From Ponticaulis koreensis DSM 19734 (GTDB lineage Bacteria; Pseudomonadota; Alphaproteobacteria; Caulobacterales; Hyphomonadaceae): 64,000 nucleotides of DNA. Each line of letters begins with the position of its first letter. Position 1 is the stretch's first letter. This document shows, piece by piece, positions 58,178 to 64,000 of the stretch. The notes beneath the pieces were generated by a model that did not search any database, was not told where the DNA came from, and saw nothing but the letters and a program-made list of their open reading frames with translations. The stretch covers positions 1,426,001 to 1,490,000 of the forward strand of contig NZ_ATVJ01000001.1 in assembly GCF_000420665.1 (NCBI RefSeq), given 5' to 3'. A program made the translations under genes and the position numbers.

Positions 58178-60166
58178 ATGACTGAGACGCCTTACCAGCA
58201 CGCGGCCGACAGGCCGTGGATTTTCCGCACTTATGCGGGCCATTCAACAGCCGCAGAGTCCAATGCGCTGTACCGGAGAAACCTTGCAAAAGGTCAGACC
58301 GGTCTTTCAATTGCCTTCGACCTGCCAACGCAGACTGCTTATGACGCAGACCATGTGCTCTCACGTGGTGAAGTGGGCAAAGTGGGCGTGCCAATTGGCC
58401 ATCTGGGCGATATGCGCACCCTGTTTGACGAAATTCCAGTCGCCGAGATGAACACCTCGATGACGATCAACGCACCTGCAGCGTGGATGCTTGCCCTTTA
58501 TGTAGCGCTGGCAGACGAGCAGGGCGCAGATCGCAAAGCGCTGCGTGGTACGACGCAGAACGACATCATCAAAGAATATCTCTCGCGCGGTACTTATGTC
58601 TTCCCGCCAAAGCCGAGCATGCGCCTCATCGCAGATATGGTCAGCTGGTGCTACACAGAGACTCCGAAGTGGAACCCGCTGAATGTGTGTTCCTACCACC
58701 TTCAGGAAGCGGGTGCGACGCCTGAGCAGGAGCTTGCTTACGCGCTTGCAACAGCGTGCGCCGTCCTCGACGCGACGAAAGAAGGTGGTCAGGTTCCTGA
58801 CGAAGACTTCGAAATCGTCTTTGGACGTATCTCCTTCTTTGTGAATGCTGGTGTGAAGTTCGTCACCGAGCTTTGCAAAATGCGTGCATTCGTCGACATG
58901 TGGGAAGAGATCGGTCGTGAACGCTATGGCGTGACAAATCCGAAATCGCTCCTCTTCCGTTATGGTGTTCAGGTGAACTCGCTCGGCCTTACTGAGCCGC
59001 AGCCGGAAAACAACGTCTATCGTATCCTGATCGAGGCGTTGGCTGTCACACTGTCCAAGCGTGCCCGCTGCCGTGCGCTTCAGCTGCCAGCCTGGAACGA
59101 AGCGATGGGCCTGCCGCGTCCATGGGACCAGCAATGGTCTCTGCGCCTGCAGCAAATCCTCGCATACGAAACAGATCTGCTCGAATTTGAAGACCTGTTC
59201 GACGGATCTCATGTCGTCGAAGCGAAGACGAACGAACTGAAAGAAAAAGCCCGCGCGGAACTCGCCAAAATCGACGCTGCCGGCGGCGCTGTCGATTCGG
59301 TTGAGTATATGAAAGCCCAGCTCGTTGAGAGCCAGCGCCAGCGTGTTGCCGGTATCGAAACGGGCGACCACATGGTCGTTGGCGTCAACGCTTACAAGGA
59401 AACGGAAGAAAGCCCGCTCTCTGCTGGCGAGAAATCCATCCAGAAAGTCGACCCTATGCTTGAGGCTGAAACCGTTGCCAAGCTGAAAGCGTGGCGCGCG
59501 GCGCGTGATGCCAAAGCAGTTGATGCGGCGCTGGAAGGCCTGCGCTCTGCGGCGGTTGAAGGCCGTAACATGATGGAGCCGAGCATTGTCGCGGCGAAAG
59601 CTGGCGTCACAACTGGTGAGTGGGGCGGCGTTCTGCGTGAAGTCTTCGACCAGTATCGCGGCCCGACAGGTGTGTCTCTCGTAATCGCTTCCGATCCGGA
59701 ATCCAGAGAGGCCGAGATCAAGGCCGAGGTCGAGCGCGTCTCTGAAGTGCTGGGCAGCACGCTGACATATGTTCTGGGTAAGCCGGGTCTTGATGGACAC
59801 TCAAACGGCGCAGAGCAGATCGCTTCAAAAGCGCGTCAGGTGGGCATGAATGTTCGCTATGACGGCATCCGCTTTACACCGGAAGAGATTGTCGCGCAGG
59901 CAGTTGAAGAGAAGGCTCACGTGGTTGGTCTCTCAATCCTTTCCGGATCTCACGTCGAGCTGGTGCGCGATGTAGCCGCTAAAATGCGTGAAGCTGGCAT
60001 TGGCCATGTACCGCTCGTTGTCGGTGGTATCATTCCGCCTGAAGACGAACTGGTTCTGAAGCAGGTCGGCGTCGCGCGCGTCTATACGCCGAAAGACTAT
60101 AAGTTAAACGAGATCATGGCAGACATCGTCGCCACGGTTGAGAAGAGCGCGTCAGAAACTGTGTAG
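58178..60166 (+). CDS. ecm: Ethylmalonyl-CoA mutase (B12-dependent)
   Basis: 662 residues. The N-terminal mutase barrel (about 1-500) includes GLSIAFDLPTQTAYDADH and MNTSMTINAPAAWML. The C-terminal B12 domain carries the DxHxxG motif in GKPGLDGHSNGAEQIA, followed by VVGLSILSGSHVELV and VGGIIPPEDE. The sequence is shorter than methylmalonyl-CoA mutase large subunits, and its divergent neighbour is ccr, which identifies it as the MeaA/Ecm type converting ethylmalonyl-CoA to methylsuccinyl-CoA. GGGAG precedes ATG. Confidence 0.94.
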   Translation: MTETPYQHAADRPWIFRTYAGHSTAAESNALYRRNLAKGQTGLSIAFDLPTQTAYDADHVLSRGEVGKVGVPIGHLGDMRTLFDEIPVAEMNTSMTINAPAAWMLALYVALADEQGADRKALRGTTQNDIIKEYLSRGTYVFPPKPSMRLIADMVSWCYTETPKWNPLNVCSYHLQEAGATPEQELAYALATACAVLDATKEGGQVPDEDFEIVFGRISFFVNAGVKFVTELCKMRAFVDMWEEIGRERYGVTNPKSLLFRYGVQVNSLGLTEPQPENNVYRILIEALAVTLSKRARCRALQLPAWNEAMGLPRPWDQQWSLRLQQILAYETDLLEFEDLFDGSHVVEAKTNELKEKARAELAKIDAAGGAVDSVEYMKAQLVESQRQRVAGIETGDHMVVGVNAYKETEESPLSAGEKSIQKVDPMLEAETVAKLKAWRAARDAKAVDAALEGLRSAAVEGRNMMEPSIVAAKAGVTTGEWGGVLREVFDQYRGPTGVSLVIASDPESREAEIKAEVERVSEVLGSTLTYVLGKPGLDGHSNGAEQIASKARQVGMNVRYDGIRFTPEEIVAQAVEEKAHVVGLSILSGSHVELVRDVAAKMREAGIGHVPLVVGGIIPPEDELVLKQVGVARVYTPKDYKLNEIMADIVATVEKSASETV

Positions 60167-60191
60167 CTGACAGCAGCAACAAAAAACGATT

Positions 60192-60226
60192 AAGGCGGAT
60201 GGTCGTTCGATCGTCCGCCTTTTTTG
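60192..60226. terminator. Terminator between ecm and efflux gene
   Basis: Arms AAGGCGGA/TCCGCCTT (60192-60221) with an imperfect inner stem, T-run on the right and A-rich on the left; bidirectional for convergent genes. Confidence 0.85.
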
Positions 60227-60229
60227 TGT

Positions 60230-61474
60230 TCACTCGGCTGCCTCGTCCTGACCATGGCCGAACAGCTTGCCCTTCTCGGTCACGAACACGATGATCAGAC
60301 TGACGACACCAAGGCCTACATAGCCCATCAGAACAGGGATAAGAGTGCCGTCATACTGGCGGGCAATAAAGCCGCCAATGCTGGCTGCCATTGTTGTCGA
60401 CGCAAAGCCCAGCAGTGCAGAGGCCGTGCCCGCAATCCGGCCCAATGGCTCCATCGCCATGGAATTGAAATTCGGGCCCATAAAGCCGAAATTCATGAAG
60501 ACCAGTGCAAAGAAGAACATGAACACATAGAGGTTCGGGCCGAACACGTGTGTCACGATCAGCAGAACGACGCTGAAGAATGTGAAACCGATCATCGCCG
60601 CATGAGAGATTACGCGCTGGCCGAACTTTTCGACAATGCGGGAGTTGGTGAAATTCGCGACGCTCATGGCTGCGGCAATACCCGCAAACCAGAAGACGAA
60701 TGTTTCCGGCGTCTGGAAGATGTCGTTGAAGATTTGCTCTGATGAGGAGATGAAGGCAAATAGCGCACCAAAGATCACGCCGCTTGCCAGCATATAGCCG
60801 AGCGCAAGGCGGGTTTTAAATACGGTGGCATAGGCTTCAAAAATGGCTTTCGGCGCGATGCTGGTGCGTTTTTCGGGCGGACGGGTCTCTGGCATTCGGA
60901 AGTGCGACCAGACGAGCATAATCGCGCCGCCAATCGCCAGAATACCGAATGTGCTCTGCCAGATATGGAAGACGTTCAGAACGGTCTGTCCGATGAGAGG
61001 GGCCAGAATTGGCACCACCATGAAGACGGTCATGACCAGTGACATGATCCGCGCCATGCCGCGGCCTACATAAAGGTCCCGTACAACGCTCACCGCGATC
61101 ACACGCGTGCCTCCGGCTGCGACGCCGAGGACAAACCGCCATATCAGAAGCGTTTCGAAATTATGCGCCAGCGTGCACCCAAGGCTCGCAAGAACATACC
61201 CAATCAACACAAGGTTCAGAACGCCTTTCCGGCCAAACCTGTCCGTGATCGGCCCCCAGAGCAGCTGTGATGTGCCAAAGCCCAGCATATAGATCACAAC
61301 GATCAGCTGGGCGTCGTTTTCCGTTGGTGCGTTGAGAGCACGGCCGATTTCGGACATGGCTGGCAGCATGACATCAATCGCGAGCGCATTGAGCGCCATG
61401 AGATAGGCGGTCATTGCAACGAATTCTGGTGTTGAGATATTCTTGCCGGTCGGGGGGGCGGACGTCGTAGTCAT
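60230..61474 (-). CDS. Bcr/CflA-type multidrug efflux MFS transporter
   Basis: A 414-residue protein with about 12 helices. LMALNALAIDVMLPAMSEIGRAL, GFGTSQLLWGPITDRFGRKGVLN (motif A) and FVLGVAAGGTRVIAVSVVRDLY (motif C-like region of drug exporters) are typical of Bcr/CflA. Proton-driven export of drugs or metabolites is inferred. A run of seven G on the plus strand (61452-61458) lies in codons 6-9. Two dyads lie upstream. Confidence 0.9.
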   Translation of the reverse strand: MTTTSAPPTGKNISTPEFVAMTAYLMALNALAIDVMLPAMSEIGRALNAPTENDAQLIVVIYMLGFGTSQLLWGPITDRFGRKGVLNLVLIGYVLASLGCTLAHNFETLLIWRFVLGVAAGGTRVIAVSVVRDLYVGRGMARIMSLVMTVFMVVPILAPLIGQTVLNVFHIWQSTFGILAIGGAIMLVWSHFRMPETRPPEKRTSIAPKAIFEAYATVFKTRLALGYMLASGVIFGALFAFISSSEQIFNDIFQTPETFVFWFAGIAAAMSVANFTNSRIVEKFGQRVISHAAMIGFTFFSVVLLIVTHVFGPNLYVFMFFFALVFMNFGFMGPNFNSMAMEPLGRIAGTASALLGFASTTMAASIGGFIARQYDGTLIPVLMGYVGLGVVSLIIVFVTEKGKLFGHGQDEAAE

Positions 61475-61512
61475 TCTGGGTCCGTTACTCCCTTTTTGCT
61501 AGAAAGGAAACG

Positions 61513-61559
61513 GTCAAATTTTGACTGTTTCGATGAGTTATTCTCACCAACGTCGAAAC
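61513..61559. promoter_or_regulatory. Two dyads in the efflux/trhO divergent region
   Basis: GTCAAA-T-TTTGAC (61513-61525) is a perfect palindrome. GTTTCGA (61527-61533) pairs with TCGAAAC (61553-61559) around a TGAG-TTATT-CTCA inner stem. They are candidate TetR/MarR-type operators or an mRNA leader hairpin. Confidence 0.4.
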
Positions 61560-61658
61560 GGTGCGAGAAATTTCTGGCCGAAGCTCGCCTGACGGAAAAA
61601 TTCTTCGAGCTGCCCGAGACCAATTGATAGAGAGGGGCATTTTGCTGTATCTGGCCCC

Positions 61659-62645
61659 ATGACCACATATACAGTTGCTGCCCTTTATAAATTTACTGCC
61701 TTTCCGGACTTTGAAAGCTGGCAGGAGAAAATCCGTGATTTCGCGAATGCGCGCGAGATTTGCGGCTCTCTTCTGATCGCGAGCGAAGGCATTAACGGCA
61801 CAATCGCCGGCCCGACCGAAACGGGCATGCGCGAGATGATCGACTATCTGGAAGCCATTTCTGCTATTGGCACGCTGGAGGTGAAATACTCCCACGCGCA
61901 GGCCAAACCGTTTAAACGTATGAAAGTCCGCCTGAAGGAAGAGATTGTGCGCATGGGCGTGCCGGGCATCGACCCGAACCGCACTGTTGGCACCTATGTC
62001 GATCCGAAAGACTGGAACAAGCTGATTGCGGACCCTGAAACGCTGGTCATTGATACGCGTAACTCTTTTGAGTTCGACATGGGTACGTTTAAAGGCGCAG
62101 TGGACCCTGAAACACGCACCTTCCGCGAGTTTCCAGGCTGGGTGGACCAGCATGTCGGCAAGCCGGGTGAGCGCAACGCCAAGAAGATCGCCATGTTCTG
62201 TACTGGCGGTATTCGGTGTGAGAAGGCGACAGCCTATCTGAAAGAAATGGGCCATGACGAGGTGTATCACCTCAAGGGTGGCATCCTGAAGTATCTTGAA
62301 GATGTGCCTCAGGAGGAAAGCCTCTGGCAGGGCGAATGCTTCGTTTTTGACGAACGGGTCGGCATTAAGCACGGCCTTGAGCTGGGCGAATATGTCAGCT
62401 GCCATGCGTGCGGCCGGGGCGTCAGCCCTGAAGGTCAGACGTCCGAGAACTATGTGCCGGGCGTCTCCTGCGACTATTGTATCGACAAGTTCACGGAGAA
62501 TGATCGCGAGCGGTTCCGCCAGCGCCAGCTCCAGCTGGAGCTGGCCAAAAAGCGCGGTGAAGCGGGTATGGGGCCAGAGGCACGTCCGGACCTTCTGCGC
62601 GAACACCGCGAAGCCGAAGACATGCAGGAAAACGGGGAGGGGTAA
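61659..62645 (+). CDS. trhO: tRNA U34 hydroxylase TrhO (rhodanese family)
   Basis: 328 residues. N-terminal ferredoxin-like domain (VAALYKFTAFPDFESWQEKI and LLIASEGINGTIAGP), rhodanese domain with catalytic Cys in MFCTGGIRCEKATAYLKE, and C-terminal zinc-type cysteines (SCHACGRG, SCDYC). TrhO makes 5-hydroxyuridine at position 34 of tRNAs using O2. Its stop overlaps the start of the glutathione transferase gene by one base. Confidence 0.93.
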   Translation: MTTYTVAALYKFTAFPDFESWQEKIRDFANAREICGSLLIASEGINGTIAGPTETGMREMIDYLEAISAIGTLEVKYSHAQAKPFKRMKVRLKEEIVRMGVPGIDPNRTVGTYVDPKDWNKLIADPETLVIDTRNSFEFDMGTFKGAVDPETRTFREFPGWVDQHVGKPGERNAKKIAMFCTGGIRCEKATAYLKEMGHDEVYHLKGGILKYLEDVPQEESLWQGECFVFDERVGIKHGLELGEYVSCHACGRGVSPEGQTSENYVPGVSCDYCIDKFTENDRERFRQRQLQLELAKKRGEAGMGPEARPDLLREHREAEDMQENGEG

Positions 62646-63295
62646 TGCCCGTACCCGTTCTCTACAGCTTCCGCCGATGCCCTTATGCCATGCGTGCGCG
62701 CCTTGCGATCCAGTCTTCCGGCACGCAGGTCGAGCTGCGGGAAATCCACTTGAAGCACAAGCCCGAGCATATGCTGGAGGCATCGCCCAAAGGCACGGTG
62801 CCTGTTCTTATTTTTCCGGATGGCAGCGTGATCGATGAAAGCCTCGATGTGGCTAGATGGGCACTCGCAGAGGCTGACCCCCAAGGCTGGCTGGCGCCGT
62901 TTGAAGCTGATCGCGAAGCGTCCGACTTCCTGATTGCGCGCAATGATGGCCCGTTCAAACATCATCTCGACCGGTATAAATATGCCAGCCGCTATGAAGA
63001 TGTGGATGCGAGTGAGCATCGCGCTGAAGGGCTCAAAATTCTGGAAGACCTTGATGCCCGTCTGGCCGACACCGGCTATCTGATGGCGCCGGCATTCACT
63101 TTTGTGGATGCCGCCATCGCCCCGTTTGTGCGCCAGTTCCGCATTCCGGACAAAGACTGGTTTGATAATCTGCCTCTGCCTGCGCTCATCAAATGGGTGC
63201 ACGACTTCATGGAAAGCGACCGCTTTGCCAGCGTCATGGAAAAGTATCCCCGGTGGGAAGGCGGCGAGGGCGAGCTGTTTCCGGCTGCCCTCTAG
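62645..63295 (+). CDS. Glutathione S-transferase family protein
   Basis: 216 residues. The thioredoxin-fold N-terminus has YSFRRCPYAMRARLAIQSSG with a candidate catalytic Cys, then KGTVPVLIFPDGSVIDESLDVARW (glutathione-binding SNAIL/TRAIL region). The helical C-terminal domain ends PRWEGGEGELFPAAL. The ATG at 62645 overlaps the trhO stop, so the two are translationally coupled. Cys-type members reduce disulfides or glutathionyl adducts; the substrate is unknown. Confidence 0.9.
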   Translation: MPVPVLYSFRRCPYAMRARLAIQSSGTQVELREIHLKHKPEHMLEASPKGTVPVLIFPDGSVIDESLDVARWALAEADPQGWLAPFEADREASDFLIARNDGPFKHHLDRYKYASRYEDVDASEHRAEGLKILEDLDARLADTGYLMAPAFTFVDAAIAPFVRQFRIPDKDWFDNLPLPALIKWVHDFMESDRFASVMEKYPRWEGGEGELFPAAL

Positions 63296-63301
63296 CTGTT
63301 C

Positions 63302-64000
63302 CTAATCCAGCGCGAAGCTAAGGCTGGCAAAGCTTGTCGCATAGTCGGCGCCAAAAGCACGTTCTGATACGGGCATGGCCCACGCTGCGTGAAGATACCA
63401 GTCACCTTCCGGCGGGCGGTCGAAGTTGACCATACCGTTTTCATCAGTCGTGATTTTGACCGGCTCGGTTATCGTGTCCCTGCGGTTGATATGCAGCGTG
63501 CCCCCTTCAAGTGGTTCACCCAGATAGAGAAGCTGGAAGGACAGTGTCTCGGAGCACCCCTCTGACGGGCTTTCGAGCGGGATGATTTCCAGCACATGGC
63601 CGACCGGCTGGCTGATAAAGCCTGTTTCACAAGCTGCCTCACCTTCCGGCAGGACAAGCGCTTTCATGAAGCGGGAATAAACTTCTGTGCCGGGGCGGTT
63701 CAGGTCTCCGCTGGACGCCCTGTGGCGCAGTATGGGTGAAATACCTTCCTCTGCGGCGTATTCCAGAAACGTCTCGGCATCCAGCCGACTACTTGCGCGG
63801 AATGTTGTGAGCGTAAGCATGTGAGCTTCATCCGGGGACATATCGAGCTGGAGCGTGTCGCCCGGCTGCAAATCTGCTGCTTCCGTCAGAAGTGAGCGGC
63901 GCATGCTCGCAGATTCCAGCGTCATGGAAACCAGACGCGCCGGATGCATATTGTAAGAGGCCAGGTCGTCAGCATGCCCGGAGAAGAAGCTCACGGTGAC
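63302..64000 (-). CDS. DUF4198-like secreted protein, partial
   Basis: The frame is open to the right edge, so the 5' end with the expected signal peptide lies beyond the window; 232 codons and the stop are visible. The sequence has a beta-rich middle and a C-terminal module (GEPLEGGTLHINRRDT, then ITTDENGMVNFDRPPEGDWYLHAAWAM) that matches DUF4198/CbiK-type periplasmic proteins, which are often linked to metal uptake. The assignment is moderate. It is convergent with the glutathione transferase, 6 bases apart. Confidence 0.7.
   Translation of the reverse strand, partial: VTVSFFSGHADDLASYNMHPARLVSMTLESASMRRSLLTEAADLQPGDTLQLDMSPDEAHMLTLTTFRASSRLDAETFLEYAAEEGISPILRHRASSGDLNRPGTEVYSRFMKALVLPEGEAACETGFISQPVGHVLEIIPLESPSEGCSETLSFQLLYLGEPLEGGTLHINRRDTITEPVKITTDENGMVNFDRPPEGDWYLHAAWAMPVSERAFGADYATSFASLSFALD

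Noticed and set aside
58361-59800. 479-codon open frame on the minus strand
   Set aside because: Antisense to ecm; the translated product has no recognisable motifs, while ecm has full family motifs.
61485-62783. 432-codon open frame on the minus strand
   Set aside because: Antisense to trhO; overlaps the divergent promoter and two genes with clear motifs.
1-64000. tRNA, rRNA, CRISPR array, IS elements, prophage genes, riboswitches
   Set aside because: I looked in the intergenic stretches and found no cloverleaf, rRNA core, regularly spaced short repeats, transposase, integrase, or conserved riboswitch core. A covariance-model scan could still find small RNAs.

Overview
The window looks like chromosome of an alphaproteobacterium, probably a dimorphic marine one of the Hyphomonadaceae/Caulobacterales type; this placement is inference. 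The evidence is a PodJ-like polar organiser with a full CtrA box in front of it, a second CtrA box (TTAA-N7-TTAA) with an embedded GANTC (CcrM-type) site, a DUF4167 protein, a crotonyl-CoA carboxylase/reductase and ethylmalonyl-CoA mutase pair, and an Irr-box-like iron element. I see no rRNA, tRNA, CRISPR array, IS element or phage module. Base and codon use look even, apart from a short disturbed stretch at about 19.1-21.0 kb.

Layout. 0-5.8 kb: partial membrane protein, OmpA-type lipoprotein, spinster-like MFS carrier, secreted S9 peptidase and a small secreted protein. 5.8-13.6 kb: a minus-strand beta-oxidation cluster, read as merR, FadE-like dehydrogenase, second acyl-CoA dehydrogenase, thioesterase, thiolase, 70-residue glycine-zipper protein and FadB/FadJ-like multifunctional enzyme, ending in a terminator. 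13.8-17.5 kb: PodJ-like protein. 17.5-23.5 kb: the DNA-repair genes pdeM and lhr-type helicase, separated by an enoyl-CoA hydratase and a small island holding a GSU2403-type nucleotidyltransferase behind a perfect 17-bp inverted repeat, plus a decayed gene. 23.6-29.1 kb: secreted protein, kdsB and an Fe(III) ABC importer. 29.1-39.4 kb: endonuclease V, GH13 glucosidase, DUF983, thioesterase, MAPEG, prfA-MOSC-prmC, DUF4167, MarR-type regulator, bacteriohemerythrin, S24 repressor and tudor-like protein. 39.5-46.3 kb: pyrD, then two large secreted proteins built of pre-peptidase C-terminal (PPC) repeats. The first has eight repeats and no catalytic domain; the second has five repeats followed by a caspase-like (C14) protease. 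46.5-51.3 kb: cellulose-synthase-like glycosyltransferase, histone-deacetylase-like amidohydrolase, MscS channel and two small envelope proteins. 51.3-60.2 kb: flavin monooxygenase divergent from a paired acyl-CoA dehydrogenase operon, an orphan ParA-type ATPase, and divergent ccr/ecm. 60.2-64 kb: Bcr/CflA-type efflux protein, trhO, glutathione S-transferase and a partial DUF4198 protein.

How it fits together. Fatty or branched acyl-CoAs are oxidised by the 5.8-13.6 kb and 53-55 kb enzymes, and the acetyl-CoA can be assimilated through the ethylmalonyl-CoA pathway (ccr, ecm). A 15-bp motif (ACGT-N3-CGTCAACG) lies at the merR promoter, before the second dehydrogenase of the cluster, and 40 kb away between the monooxygenase and dehydrogenase operon. 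This suggests one MerR/LiuR-type regulon across the window. The most unusual items are the PPC-repeat protein and PPC-caspase pair, the hairpin-guarded nucleotidyltransferase island inside the lhr-pdeM locus, and the CtrA/GANTC composite site.
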